A stretch of DNA of 64,000 nt from Variovorax sp. J2L1-78 (GCF_030317205.1 NZ_JASZYB010000004.1:558001-622000), one strand, 5' to 3'; shown: positions 19,850 through 28,838, counted from the first letter of the stretch. Translations and numbers: made by a program. Notes: generated by a model from the letters alone, not told the origin.

Positions 19850-20695
19850 TCATGTGAACTCGCGCTCGCGCAGCCATTTGGTCGCCACCCATTTCTCGCC
19901 GGCCAGCACCGGCGCGCCGCCATGCAGCGTGCGCGTGCCCGGGTCGGGCCGCTCGTAGCTGAAGAAGACGGCGGTGCCGCGCTTGGGCGCGACCTCCAGG
20001 CCGATGTCGGGGAAGACCGTGGCACCACCGCGCTCGGGCTCCTGCAGGTACATCACCAGCGTGCCCACGCGCTGGCCGCCGCGCCGCAGGATGGTCGGCG
20101 TGCCGGGCTCGGCGGGGTCGAAGTAGTCGTAGTGCGGGCGGTACTGCGCACCGGGCGCGTAGCGCAGCACCTGCAGGCCTTCGCCGAAGGTCAGCGGCCA
20201 GCGCAACAGGTGCGCGATGCGCTGTTCGATGCGGGCGACGAGCTCGTTCTCGCCACGCTCGAAGAACATGCCGTCGCTGGTGCGGTCGACGTTGAGGGTT
20301 TCGCCGCCGGTCTGCGTCTCGACGGTGAGCGATCGGGCCAGTCGCTTGGCCGCTGCGGCGACCAGCGCCTCGCATTCGTCGTCGGCCAGCAGGTCACCGA
20401 AGACCACGACGCGGGGGTGCGTGACCGTGTGCAGCACGTGCACCCGGCGGTCGCCCGCATCCAGGTAGAGCGGCGCGCCGTCGAGGTCGGGGCCGGGCAT
20501 CGGGCGGGCCTGCTTCGGCAAGGCCGGCAACGTGGGCGAGCCCACGCCCCGTTCGATGTCCGCCAGGGCCGCGTCGCTCGCGGCGTCCTGCCAGCCGGCG
20601 GCGCGCATCGACTGGCGCAGCGCTGCCACGGAATGCCCCGCCGCGAGTTGCGACACGAGCCAGCTGCGCAGTTCGGGGGTCACCGGTTGCGTCAT
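19850..20695 (-). CDS. 2-oxoglutarate/Fe(II)-dependent oxygenase, prolyl 4-hydroxylase type
   Basis: A 281-residue enzyme of the P4H superfamily. The C-terminal domain carries the iron facial triad His188-x-Asp190 (RPHYDYFDP) and His258 (RTLHGGAP), with Lys268 in GEKWVATKW for 2-oxoglutarate. The first 50 residues form a helical region (LRSWLVSQLAAGHSVAALRQ) also seen in related bacterial P4H proteins. The start overlaps the yaaA stop in ATGA form, giving translational coupling. Expected reaction: oxygen-dependent hydroxylation of a peptide or other substrate, with succinate and CO2 as by-products. The target is unknown. Confidence 0.9.
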   Translation of the reverse strand: MTQPVTPELRSWLVSQLAAGHSVAALRQSMRAAGWQDAASDAALADIERGVGSPTLPALPKQARPMPGPDLDGAPLYLDAGDRRVHVLHTVTHPRVVVFGDLLADDECEALVAAAAKRLARSLTVETQTGGETLNVDRTSDGMFFERGENELVARIEQRIAHLLRWPLTFGEGLQVLRYAPGAQYRPHYDYFDPAEPGTPTILRRGGQRVGTLVMYLQEPERGGATVFPDIGLEVAPKRGTAVFFSYERPDPGTRTLHGGAPVLAGEKWVATKWLREREFT

Positions 20696-21477
20696 TGCGT
20701 TCTCCTTCGAAACACCAGCCTTTCCGGCAGCGAAGCCGCTGCATCGAAGGCATACCCTTCCAGGTCGAACTTCTCCAGCGCCTTGGGGGTGGCCGCCTTG
20801 TGCAGCACGGCCCAGCGGGCCATCAGGCCGCGGGCGCGCTTGGCGAAGAAGCTGATGATCTTGTACTGGCCGGCCTTCCATTCCTGGAAGACGCATTCGA
20901 CCACGCGCGCCTTGAGCACTTCCTGGTCGACCGCCTTGAAGTACTCCTGCGAGGCGAGATTGATCACCACCGGTGTGCGGTCGGCCGCCAGGCGCTGGTT
21001 GAGGTGGTCGGCGATGCGCGTGCCCCAGAAGGCGTACAGGTCCTTGCCGTGGGGGTTGGCCAGCGGCGTGCCCATCTCCAGGCGGTAGGGCTGCAGGCGG
21101 TCGAGGGGGCGCAGCACGCCGTACAGACCGCTGAGGATGCAGACGTGATCCTGCGCCCATGCGAGCTGCGGGGCGGTCATCGACTTGGCGTCGAGCCCGC
21201 CGTACACGTCGCCGTCGAAAGCCAGCGCGGCCTGGCGTGCGTTCTTCGCGGTGCCCCTGGGCGACCAGGCCGCATAGCGGGTGAAATTGAGGGTCGACAG
21301 CTTGTCCGAGAGGTGCATCAGCTCGGCGATCTGCTGCGGCGACTTCTGGCGCATCAGCGCGATCAGTTCGGCGGCCGGCCCCTTGGTGCCTTCGAACACG
21401 GGCTGGGTGGCGGGCAGGTCGGCGGGGAGCGGGCTGTCGTAGTCGAGCGACTTGGCGGGCGAGAGCAGGAAGAGCAT
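20692..21477 (-). CDS. yaaA: Peroxide stress protein YaaA
   Basis: A 261-residue protein of the YaaA/DUF328 family, which in E. coli protects against hydrogen peroxide by limiting free intracellular iron. The N-terminus MLFLLSPAKSLDYDSPLP, the central AALAFDGDVYGGLDA and ILSGLYGVLRPLDRLQPYRLEM segments, and FFAKRARGLMARW near the end are family hallmarks. ATG 21477 is preferred over the ATG at 21486 because it matches the usual N-terminus. It heads the minus-strand array and is divergent from valS, with about 140 bases for both promoters. Being paired with an iron-dependent oxygenase fits an iron/oxygen theme, but that is inference. Confidence 0.95.
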   Translation of the reverse strand: MLFLLSPAKSLDYDSPLPADLPATQPVFEGTKGPAAELIALMRQKSPQQIAELMHLSDKLSTLNFTRYAAWSPRGTAKNARQAALAFDGDVYGGLDAKSMTAPQLAWAQDHVCILSGLYGVLRPLDRLQPYRLEMGTPLANPHGKDLYAFWGTRIADHLNQRLAADRTPVVINLASQEYFKAVDQEVLKARVVECVFQEWKAGQYKIISFFAKRARGLMARWAVLHKAATPKALEKFDLEGYAFDAAASLPERLVFRRRTQ

Positions 21478-21615
21478 GGGCTGCAATTATGGGTGTGACC
21501 TGTGGCAGGCCCGGCCGTGTCCCGGCGGCCCCGGGTCGCCCGGCTAAAATTGAAGGCTTCCCATCCTGTCCGCAGCGGTACCCGCGAGGTGCCGTTCGCC
21601 CTTCCGAAGCACGCC

Positions 21616-24504
21616 ATGAGCGAACCCATCTCCCAGCCCGGCCTCGAGAGCCTGTCCAAATCCTTCGAACCCGCCGCCATCGAGGCGCACTGGGGCCCGG
21701 AGTGGGAACAGCGCGGCTACGCCAAGGCCGGCTACCGCGGCACCCAGCAGCCCAAGGAGGGCGCCGATGCCTTCGCCATCCAGCTGCCGCCGCCCAACGT
21801 GACCGGCACGCTGCACATGGGCCATGCGTTCAACCAGACGATCATGGACAGCCTCACGCGCTACCACCGCATGAAGGGCGACAACACGCTGTGGGTGCCG
21901 GGCACCGACCATGCCGGCATCGCCACGCAGATCGTGGTGGAGCGCCAACTGCAGGAACAGAAGATCAGCCGCCACGACATGGGCCCGACGCCCGCCGAGG
22001 CACGCAAGAACTTCGTCGCCAAGGTGTGGGAGTGGAAGGAGAAGTCCGGCAACACCATCACCGGCCAGATGCGCCGCATGGGCGACACGGTCGACTGGAG
22101 CCGTGAGTACTTCACGATGGACGACGACCTCTCGGCCGTCGTCACCGACACCTTCGTCAAGCTCTACGACGAAGGCCTCATCTACCGCGGCAAGCGCCTG
22201 GGCAACTGGGACCCGGTGCTCAAGACCTCGGTGAGCGACCTGGAAGTCGAGAGCGAGGAAGAAGACGGCTCGCTCTGGCACATCGCCTACCCCCTCGAAG
22301 ACGGCAGCGGGACGCTGGTGGTGGCCACGACCCGCCCCGAGACCATGCTGGGCGACACGGCCGTGATGGTCCACCCGGAAGACGAGCGCTACCAGCACCT
22401 GGTCGGCAAGAACGTGAAGCTGCCGCTGGTGGACCGCCTGATCCCGATCATCGCGGACGACTACGTCGACAAGGCCTTCGGCACCGGCGTCGTGAAGGTC
22501 ACGCCCGCCCACGACTACAACGACTACGCCGTCGGCCAGCGCCACCAGCTGCCGATGATCGGCGTGCTGACGCTCGACGCGACCATCAACGACAACGCGC
22601 CCGAGAAATACCGCGGCATGGACCGCTTCGTGGCGCGCAAGGCGATCGTCGCCGACCTCGACGCGCTCGGCCTGCTGGTCGAGGTGAAGAAGCACAAGCT
22701 CATGGTGCCGCGCTGCGCCCGCAGCGGCGCCGTGGTCGAGCCGATGCTGACCGACCAGTGGTATGTGGCCATGACCAAGGCCGGCGCCGACGGCAGCTCG
22801 ATTGCCCAGAAGGCCATCGACGTGGTGAAGTCGGGCGAGGTGCGCTTCGTGCCCGAGAACTGGGTCAACACCTACAACCACTGGATGGAAAACATCCAGG
22901 ACTGGACCATCTCGCGCCAGCTCTGGTGGGGCCACCAGATCCCGGCCTGGTACGACGAGGACGGCAATGCCTATGTCGCGCACGACGAGGCCGAGGCGCA
23001 GGCCAAGGCACCGGGCAAGAAGCTGCGCCGCGACGAGGACGTGCTCGACACCTGGTACTCGGCGGCCCTGGTGCCCTTCTCGTCCCTCGGCTGGCCCGAG
23101 AAGACCGACGACCTGGCGCGCTACCTGCCCTCCTCGGTGCTCGTCACCGGCTACGACATCATTTTCTTCTGGGTCGCCCGGATGATCATGATGACCAAGC
23201 ACTTCACCGGCAAGGTGCCGTTCAAGGACGTCTACATCCACGGCCTGGTGCGCGACGCGCAGGGCAAGAAGATGAGCAAGTCCGAGGGCAACGTGCTCGA
23301 CCCGGTCGACCTGATCGACGGCATCGCGTTGCCCGAGCTGCTCGACAAGCGCACCCAGGGCCTGCGCAAGCCCGAGACCGCACCACAGGTGCGCAAGAAC
23401 ACGCAGAAGGAATTCCCGGACGGCATCCCGGCCTTCGGCGCCGATGCGCTGCGCTTCACCTTCGCATCGCTCGCCTCGCTGGGCCGCAGCATCAACTTCG
23501 ACAGCAAGCGCTGCGAGGGCTACCGCAACTTCTGCAACAAGCTCTGGAACGCGACGCGCTTCGTGCTGATGAACTGCGAAGGCCAGGACTGCGGGCTGAT
23601 GGAACACACCAAGGCCGAATGCGCGCCGGGTGGCCCGGCCCACGGCTACCTGCAGTTCAGCCAGGCCGACCGCTGGATCACGTCGCGCCTGCAGCGCGTC
23701 GAGGCCGACGTCGCCAAGGGCTTCGAGGACTACCGCCTCGACAACGTCGCCACGGCGATCTACCAGTTCGCCTGGGATGAGTTCTGCGACTGGTATCTGG
23801 AAATCGCCAAGGTGCAGATCCAGACCGGTACCGATGCGCAGCAGCGCGCCACCCGCCGCACGCTGATCCGCACGCTGGAGACGCTGCTGCGCCTGGCGCA
23901 CCCGGTGATCCCGTTCATCACGGAAGAACTCTGGCAGAAGGTCGCCCCGGTGGCGGGGCGCGCCGGCGCATCGGTCATGGTCGCGGCCTACCCGAAGAGC
24001 CAGCCGGAGAAGATCGACGAGGCCGCCGAAGCCCACGTGGCGCGTCTGAAGGCCCTGGTCGACGCCTGCCGTACGCTGCGCGGCGAAATGAACGTGTCGC
24101 CGGCGACGCGCCTGCCGCTGTATGCGGTGGCGGACGAGGCCGCCGACAGCGCCTTCCTGGGCGAGGCGGCACCGGTGTTGCAGGCGCTGGCCAAACTCAA
24201 GGAAGTGCGCGTGTTCGACGACGAAGCGACGTGGGCGGCTGCGGCCGAAGCGGCCCCGATGGCGGTGGTCGGCGGCTCACGCCTGTGCCTGCACATGGAA
24301 ATCGACAAGGGCGCGGAAAAAGTCCGAATCGGCAAGGAGATTGCCCGAATCGAGGGTGAGATAACAAAGGTTAACGGCAAGCTCGGCAACGAGGCTTTCG
24401 TGGCCAAGGCCCCGCCTGCCGTGATCGCCCAGGAACGTCAGCGGCTGGCGGATTTCACCGCGTTGGCCGCGCGCCTGGCCGATCAGCTTATGCGCCTCGG
24501 CTGA
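21616..24504 (+). CDS. valS: Valine--tRNA ligase
   Basis: A 962-residue class I aminoacyl-tRNA synthetase. The HIGH motif reads HMGH (residues 67-70), the editing (CP1) domain follows with TTRPETMLGD and GTGVVKVTPAHDYNDY, KMSKS lies at 552-556, and the C-terminal coiled-coil arm spans about residues 890-962. The segment NWDPVLKTSVSDLEVE is typical. The ATG at 21616 begins the conserved LSKSFEPAAIE region a few residues downstream; the open frame reaches back to 21502 without family sequence. Length is normal. No T-box or attenuator was seen upstream. Confidence 0.97.
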   Translation: MSEPISQPGLESLSKSFEPAAIEAHWGPEWEQRGYAKAGYRGTQQPKEGADAFAIQLPPPNVTGTLHMGHAFNQTIMDSLTRYHRMKGDNTLWVPGTDHAGIATQIVVERQLQEQKISRHDMGPTPAEARKNFVAKVWEWKEKSGNTITGQMRRMGDTVDWSREYFTMDDDLSAVVTDTFVKLYDEGLIYRGKRLGNWDPVLKTSVSDLEVESEEEDGSLWHIAYPLEDGSGTLVVATTRPETMLGDTAVMVHPEDERYQHLVGKNVKLPLVDRLIPIIADDYVDKAFGTGVVKVTPAHDYNDYAVGQRHQLPMIGVLTLDATINDNAPEKYRGMDRFVARKAIVADLDALGLLVEVKKHKLMVPRCARSGAVVEPMLTDQWYVAMTKAGADGSSIAQKAIDVVKSGEVRFVPENWVNTYNHWMENIQDWTISRQLWWGHQIPAWYDEDGNAYVAHDEAEAQAKAPGKKLRRDEDVLDTWYSAALVPFSSLGWPEKTDDLARYLPSSVLVTGYDIIFFWVARMIMMTKHFTGKVPFKDVYIHGLVRDAQGKKMSKSEGNVLDPVDLIDGIALPELLDKRTQGLRKPETAPQVRKNTQKEFPDGIPAFGADALRFTFASLASLGRSINFDSKRCEGYRNFCNKLWNATRFVLMNCEGQDCGLMEHTKAECAPGGPAHGYLQFSQADRWITSRLQRVEADVAKGFEDYRLDNVATAIYQFAWDEFCDWYLEIAKVQIQTGTDAQQRATRRTLIRTLETLLRLAHPVIPFITEELWQKVAPVAGRAGASVMVAAYPKSQPEKIDEAAEAHVARLKALVDACRTLRGEMNVSPATRLPLYAVADEAADSAFLGEAAPVLQALAKLKEVRVFDDEATWAAAAEAAPMAVVGGSRLCLHMEIDKGAEKVRIGKEIARIEGEITKVNGKLGNEAFVAKAPPAVIAQERQRLADFTALAARLADQLMRLG

Positions 24505-24559
24505 CACACCGGGGCCCCGGGATCCACGTACCATTCCGTATTCACTTTTTCCTTCATCC

Positions 24560-25447
24560 ATGTCCAATACCACGCGCATCCGCAAAGCCGTTTTCCCCGT
24601 GGCCGGTTTCGGCACCCGCTTCCTGCCGGCCACCAAGGCCCAGCCCAAGGAAATGCTGCCGGTGGTGGACAAGCCGCTGATCCAGTACGCCGTCGAGGAA
24701 GCCTATGCCGCGGGCATCCGCGACATGATCTTCGTCACCGGCCGCAACAAGCGCGCCATCGAAGACCACTACGACACCGCCTACGAACTGGAAAGCCAGC
24801 TCGAGGCCAGCGGCAAGAGCGCGCTGCTGAACATCGCGCGCTCGGTGATGCCGGACGACATGACCGTTTCCTACGTGCGCCAGCCGCGCATGCTGGGCCT
24901 GGGCCACGCGGTGCTGTGCGCCGAGCACCTGGTGGGCAACGAGCCCTTCGCCGTGCTGCTGGCCGACGACCTGATGGTCGGCCCGGTCGATGGTCAGCCG
25001 GTGATGGCCCAGATGACCGCCGCCTTCGCCCAACTGGGCCGCTCGCTGCTGGCGGTGCAGGAAGTGCCGCTGGACCAGGTCAAGCGCTACGGCATCGTGG
25101 CCGGCGACACCATCGACGAAGGCCTGGTCAAGGTCAACAAGATGGTCGAGAAGCCGTCGCCCGAACAGGCCCCGTCGCGCCTGGGCGTGGCCGGCCGCTA
25201 CGTGCTCACGCCGGGCGTGTTCGCCGAGATCCGCAACCAGCCCAAGGGCGCCGGTGGCGAGATCCAGCTGACCGACGGCATCGCCGCGCTGATGAAGAAG
25301 GAAGCCGTCTACGCCTATGCCTACAAGGGCACGCGCTACGACTGCGGCAGCAAGGAAGGCTTCCTGCAGGCGACGGTCGAACTGGCCCTGGCCCACCCCG
25401 AGGTGGGCGGCCAGTTCCGCGAGTACCTCAAGACCCTGGCGCTCTGA
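24560..25447 (+). CDS. galU: UTP--glucose-1-phosphate uridylyltransferase
   Basis: A 295-residue nucleotidyltransferase making UDP-glucose, the substrate of cellulose synthase and other glycosyltransferases. The N-terminal AVFPVAGFGTRFLPATKA loop with KEMLP binds the nucleotide, and VDKPLIQYAVEEA and RYVLTPGVF match the GalU family. It begins 55 bases after valS. Its last 20 bases overlap the convergent SGNH gene. It could supply UDP-glucose to the bcs cellulose operon 4 kb away, a functional but not operonic link. Confidence 0.96.
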   Translation: MSNTTRIRKAVFPVAGFGTRFLPATKAQPKEMLPVVDKPLIQYAVEEAYAAGIRDMIFVTGRNKRAIEDHYDTAYELESQLEASGKSALLNIARSVMPDDMTVSYVRQPRMLGLGHAVLCAEHLVGNEPFAVLLADDLMVGPVDGQPVMAQMTAAFAQLGRSLLAVQEVPLDQVKRYGIVAGDTIDEGLVKVNKMVEKPSPEQAPSRLGVAGRYVLTPGVFAEIRNQPKGAGGEIQLTDGIAALMKKEAVYAYAYKGTRYDCGSKEGFLQATVELALAHPEVGGQFREYLKTLAL

Positions 25448-26543
25448 GCGCGGCGCCGAGCGAGGCGTCGGCCAGCGGCAACACGAACCGGGCCACTTCC
25501 TGGTCGGTGATCGGCGTGAGTGACAGGCCGAAACCGGCATGGAGACTCGACACCAGGGACTGCGCCCACAACGCGTTGTAGGCGAGGCCCGAATGGTGGT
25601 CCTCCATGATCGCGTGGTTCGGGCCGTCTCCGGCGGTGTTCGTCACGCGCAGCGTCCCCCCGATGGTGACGGTCTTGTAGACTGGCGTGCCGTCGGGCGG
25701 GCGTGATCCCCAGCGCGCCAGGACCCAGGCCTGGTCGTCGAAAAACAGGGTGTTCGGCTGCGCGTCGGCCAGCTGCCGCAGGGCCCCGTTGAGGCGGCCG
25801 AGCGCCTTCTCGATGTTCCCGAACTCGAGTCCGTTCTGCCAGCGATCGAAGTACAGCGGGTCGGACGCCTCGTTCACCACCCCCACCACCACGACGCGCG
25901 TGGCCGGGTGCGAGGCGTGGATGAGACGGATCGCGTCGCCGACGTACTTCACACAGCCATCGATCACCGGCTGCAGTTCCGGCGCGTTCGGGTCCTTGGC
26001 CTGCAGGTCCATGAACTGCGACCACTCGCCCAGCCCGGTACGGATCACCACCACGCCCCGGCGCCAGCGCTCAGGCTCACGGTCCATCAGTGCGACCAGG
26101 CGTGGCGCCTGCCGGAACTTGCCTTCCATCAGCTCCTTGCAGCCCATGGCCGAGAAGGCGAAGTTGTAGAGGTAGTCTTCCTTGCGCGGCGCGCGGCCGA
26201 CCGGGAGGTGGAGCAGGTCGAGCAGCCGGACCATCACGCCCGAGCGGCCCCAGGTCACCCACGGGCCGACATCGATCTCATCGCCGCGCAGCCGCGCCAG
26301 CACCTCGACCCAGTTGAACGTGCGCTCCTGGTTGATGCCGCCGCGCTGGCCCGACTCGACCGAGAAGTTCAGTCGGTCCTGGTAGGCATGGCTGTTCGAA
26401 TCGCCCATGACCGCCAGCGGAATGGCCTTGGGGGGAACCACCCGGTCGGCCACGGCATCGGGCACGCCGTTGTCCCACAGCATCAGGGCCGCGGCGGCCG
26501 CGAGGCCGAGAACGATGAAGGCGACCTGCACGACCATTCTCAT
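25428..26543 (-). CDS. SGNH/GDSL-type hydrolase-like protein with N-terminal membrane anchor
   Basis: About 371 residues. An N-terminal hydrophobic helix (residues 3-23) suggests export with membrane anchoring. The conserved GDSN block lies at 47-50 (VMGDSNSHAYQ), with the Ser as candidate nucleophile. A later HHSGLAYNALWA segment near the C-terminus could carry the catalytic His. The region between is rich in charged and Trp residues and I do not recognise a specific subfamily. SGNH proteins often deacetylate or acetylate exopolysaccharides, and the neighbouring galU and bcs genes make that an appealing guess only. Two ATGs (26543, 26537) are possible starts. Confidence 0.7.
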   Translation of the reverse strand: MRMVVQVAFIVLGLAAAAALMLWDNGVPDAVADRVVPPKAIPLAVMGDSNSHAYQDRLNFSVESGQRGGINQERTFNWVEVLARLRGDEIDVGPWVTWGRSGVMVRLLDLLHLPVGRAPRKEDYLYNFAFSAMGCKELMEGKFRQAPRLVALMDREPERWRRGVVVIRTGLGEWSQFMDLQAKDPNAPELQPVIDGCVKYVGDAIRLIHASHPATRVVVVGVVNEASDPLYFDRWQNGLEFGNIEKALGRLNGALRQLADAQPNTLFFDDQAWVLARWGSRPPDGTPVYKTVTIGGTLRVTNTAGDGPNHAIMEDHHSGLAYNALWAQSLVSSLHAGFGLSLTPITDQEVARFVLPLADASLGAALRAPGS

Positions 26544-26609
26544 GGGCGGGCCTCGGCCACCGACCACCGGGTCGGCAGCGATGGAAAGAGGGGCCGGCTC
26601 ACGGGGGTG

Positions 26610-26837
26610 TCACCGGCGCCGCAGGACGTGGATGTACTCCGTGCCGACGGTCTGCTGCTCGACCAGGTCATTGCCGGTCTGGCGGGCGAAGGCCTGGAAG
26701 TCGCGCAGCGAGCCGGCGTCGGTCGACACCACCCGCAGCAACTGGCCGCTTTGCATGTCGTTGAGCGAGCGCTTCGCCTTGAGGATCGGCAACGGGCAAT
26801 TGAGGCCGCGCGTGTCGAGTTCTTGGTGGATGTGCAT
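26610..26837 (-). CDS. TusA-family sulfurtransferase
   Basis: A 75-residue protein of the SirA/TusA fold. The sulfur-carrying Cys14 sits in the CPLP motif (RGLNCPLPILKAK), the family's signature. The remainder (MQSGQLLRVVSTDAGSLRDF, then FARQTGNDLV) matches the IF3-C-like fold. It carries persulfide sulfur between partners in tRNA thiolation or other sulfur pathways. It is close to cysM, with only the Nudix gene between, so a local sulfur theme is possible. The SGNH gene that starts downstream belongs to the same strand. Confidence 0.92.
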   Translation of the reverse strand: MHIHQELDTRGLNCPLPILKAKRSLNDMQSGQLLRVVSTDAGSLRDFQAFARQTGNDLVEQQTVGTEYIHVLRRR

Positions 26838-26864
26838 GGCGTTCCCAATCAGCGGAAAGAAGGA

Positions 26865-27404
26865 TCAAGAGGTCGAGGGCGCCGGACGCGGCCACTCGAC
26901 GAATTCGGGCACATGGCCACGGCCGCGCAGCCAATCCGCCAATGCATAGCCCGTGCCCGCGGGCCAGCACTTGAGCGCCGGCAGGTCGTACAGGCGGTAA
27001 TCGACCAGTTCGGGCGACAGAGCCACCTCGCCATCCGCCACCACGTGGTACGCGATGATCACCTGGTTCATGCGCTGGAAGTCGTAGACGCCCACGAGGT
27101 TCACCTCGCTCGCATCGAGGTTCGTCTCCTCCTTCACCTCGCGTGCGATGCCGCCCTGTGGTGTCTCGCCCGCCTCCATGAAGCCGGTGATGAGCGCATA
27201 CATCTGGTGCTGCCAGGCGGCGTTGCGCGCCAGCAGGACCTGCCCGCGGTATTCGACGATGGCCGCCAACACCGGGGTCGGGTTGTTCCAGTGCGTCCAG
27301 TCGCAGGCGGGGCACCGCAGGCGCGTTGTCGCGCCGCTGTCTTCGACGCGTTCGATGTGCGCAAGCGGCGTCGCGCAGGCCGGGCAGTAGGTGGGCTGGA
27401 ACAC
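26865..27404 (-). CDS. Nudix hydrolase with zinc ribbon
   Basis: A 179-residue enzyme. An N-terminal zinc ribbon uses two CPAC knuckles (Cys7/Cys10 and Cys31/Cys34). The Nudix box spans about residues 74-96 with catalytic REVKEE, though the usual Gly near its end is Asn (EETNLD). The ribbon-plus-Nudix layout resembles NudC-type NADH pyrophosphatases, but the protein is shorter and lacks the long N-terminal domain. It should cleave a nucleoside diphosphate linked to some group. It lies between the TusA-like gene and cysM on the same strand, 36 bases from cysM. Confidence 0.9.
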   Translation of the reverse strand: MFQPTYCPACATPLAHIERVEDSGATTRLRCPACDWTHWNNPTPVLAAIVEYRGQVLLARNAAWQHQMYALITGFMEAGETPQGGIAREVKEETNLDASEVNLVGVYDFQRMNQVIIAYHVVADGEVALSPELVDYRLYDLPALKCWPAGTGYALADWLRGRGHVPEFVEWPRPAPSTS

Positions 27405-27440
27405 GGTCGTGGTCAGACGGGAGACATCAGGCGGGTGAGC

Positions 27441-28343
27441 TCAGGCGGGGAAGACGCCGGTGGAAAGGTAGCGGTCGCCGCGGTCGCACACCACGAAGAC
27501 GATGGTCGCGTTCTCGACCGTCCTGGCGATCTCCAGGGCCGCCCACAGCGCGCCGGCTGCCGAGATGCCGCCGAAGATGCCTTCCTCGCGCGCGAGACGC
27601 CGCGCCATCTCCTCGGCGTTGTCCTGGCTGACGTTCACCACCTGGTCGACCCGGCTCGGATCGTAGATCTTGGGCAGGTATTCCTGCGGCCACTTGCGGA
27701 TGCCCGGGATGCGCGAGCCCTCTTCGGGCTGCGCGCCGACGATCTGGATCGCCGGGTTCTTTTCCTTCAGGAAGCGCGAGACGCCGGTGATCGTGCCCGT
27801 GGTGCCCATGGCGCTCACGAAGTGGGTGACCTTACCCTGCGTGTCGGCCCATATCTCGGGCCCGGTCGTCTCGTAGTGGATGCGCGGGTTGTCGGGGTTG
27901 GCGAACTGGTCGAGCACCCGGCCCTTGCCCTGCACGACCATCTGGTCGGCCAGGTCGCGGGCGTACTCCATGCCGCCGCTCTTGGGCGTGAGCACGAGTT
28001 CGGCGCCGAAGGCCTTCATGGTCTGGGCGCGCTCGACGGACAGGTCCTCCGGCATGATCAACACCATGCGGTAGCCCTTGATGGCCGCGGCCATCGCCAG
28101 CGCGATGCCCGTGTTGCCGGAGGTGGCCTCGATCAGCGTGTCGCCGGGCTTGATCTCGCCGCGCTCCTCGGCGCGCTTGATCATCGAGAGGGCCGGACGG
28201 TCCTTCACCGAACCCGCCGGGTTGTTGCCCTCGAGCTTGCCGAGGATCACATTGCCGCGCTGTGCATTCTCGGTCGCGTCGATGCGCTGCAGGGCGACGA
28301 GCGGCGTCTTGCCGATCGCGTCTTCGATGGTCGGGTACTTCAT
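27441..28343 (-). CDS. cysM: Cysteine synthase B
   Basis: A 300-residue PLP-dependent enzyme that condenses O-acetylserine with sulfide or thiosulfate. The PLP lysine is Lys47 in NNPAGSVKDRPA, the TSGNTG loop holds the cofactor phosphate region, and GTTGTITGVSRFL and EEGIFGGISAAGA are conserved. The NPAGSVKDRPA form and the length fit CysM rather than CysK. ATG 28343 is chosen because the longer open frame would run backwards through the tRNA gene. It lies 40 bases from the divergent tRNA-Leu gene. Confidence 0.95.
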   Translation of the reverse strand: MKYPTIEDAIGKTPLVALQRIDATENAQRGNVILGKLEGNNPAGSVKDRPALSMIKRAEERGEIKPGDTLIEATSGNTGIALAMAAAIKGYRMVLIMPEDLSVERAQTMKAFGAELVLTPKSGGMEYARDLADQMVVQGKGRVLDQFANPDNPRIHYETTGPEIWADTQGKVTHFVSAMGTTGTITGVSRFLKEKNPAIQIVGAQPEEGSRIPGIRKWPQEYLPKIYDPSRVDQVVNVSQDNAEEMARRLAREEGIFGGISAAGALWAALEIARTVENATIVFVVCDRGDRYLSTGVFPA

Positions 28344-28383
28344 GCCGGCACTGTGCCATAATTTTCGGCTGCACTCTTCCCGT

Positions 28384-28468
28384 GCCCGGGTGGTGAAATT
28401 GGTAGACGCAGGGGACTCAAAATCCCCCGCCGCAAGGCGTGCCGGTTCGATTCCGGCCCCGGGCACCA
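28384..28468 (+). tRNA. tRNA-Leu (anticodon CAA)
   Basis: An 85-nucleotide class II tRNA. The acceptor stem pairs GCCCGGG with CCCGGGC, the D arm has GGTAGACG, the anticodon stem GGGGA/TCCCC encloses the loop CTCAAAA (anticodon CAA, reading UUG), a short variable arm follows, the T arm has GGTTCGATTCC, and the 3' CCA is encoded. No duplicated 3' end that would mark an integrated element was found nearby. Confidence 0.96.
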
Positions 28469-28509
28469 TCGGCTACTGTCGATGGCGGGTACATCGGCTG
28501 CTGCCGATG
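28467..28509 (+). repeat. Tandem hairpin pair directly after tRNA-Leu
   Basis: Two related 18-base hairpins, CATCGGC-TACT-GTCGATG at 28467-28484 and CATCGGC-TGCT-GCCGATG at 28492-28509. The first has one G-U pair and begins inside the CCA end; the second is a perfect stem. There is no T-run, so they do not form a classical terminator. They may protect or process the tRNA 3' trailer. Confidence 0.5.
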
Positions 28510-28562
28510 GATGAGCAACCTGCTTCAGGGCCGCTCCATGGATCGAGATTGCTTCGTTCCGC

Positions 28563-28832
28563 TCAGCGCAGGCTGGCCCAGGCCGTGACGCGCTGCCAGG
28601 CGGAGGACATGAAGCTGTTCGCATGCAGACGTGGCCGCGCCATCTGCGCGGCGTGGCGTCGTCGGACCACGGAGTCCAGGGCGTCGGCCACCAGACCGGC
28701 ATTGAGGTCACCGCGCACGCACTGCAGACGCAGGCCCAGCGCGATGTGGTCCAGGTCGTCGACGCTCAGACGCGTCATGCGCAGATCGGGGGCCGTCTGC
28801 GCTCTGCGAGGGAAGGTTTTGCCGTGTGCCAT
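28563..28832 (-). CDS. Hypothetical protein, 89 residues
   Basis: A small basic protein I do not recognise. The most structured part is an acidic-to-hydrophobic helix region TRLSVDDLDHIALGLRLQ and LNAGLVADALDSVVRRRHA; the C-terminus is basic (ARPRLHANSF). There is no signal peptide or membrane segment. The region just upstream of its start is notably AT-rich, with tandem AATTGTG repeats that look like a promoter or operator. No clear ribosome-binding site is seen, and the base composition of the coding part is ordinary. It may be a real gene or a spurious frame. Confidence 0.45.
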   Translation of the reverse strand: MAHGKTFPRRAQTAPDLRMTRLSVDDLDHIALGLRLQCVRGDLNAGLVADALDSVVRRRHAAQMARPRLHANSFMSSAWQRVTAWASLR

Positions 28833-28838
28833 GTAATC

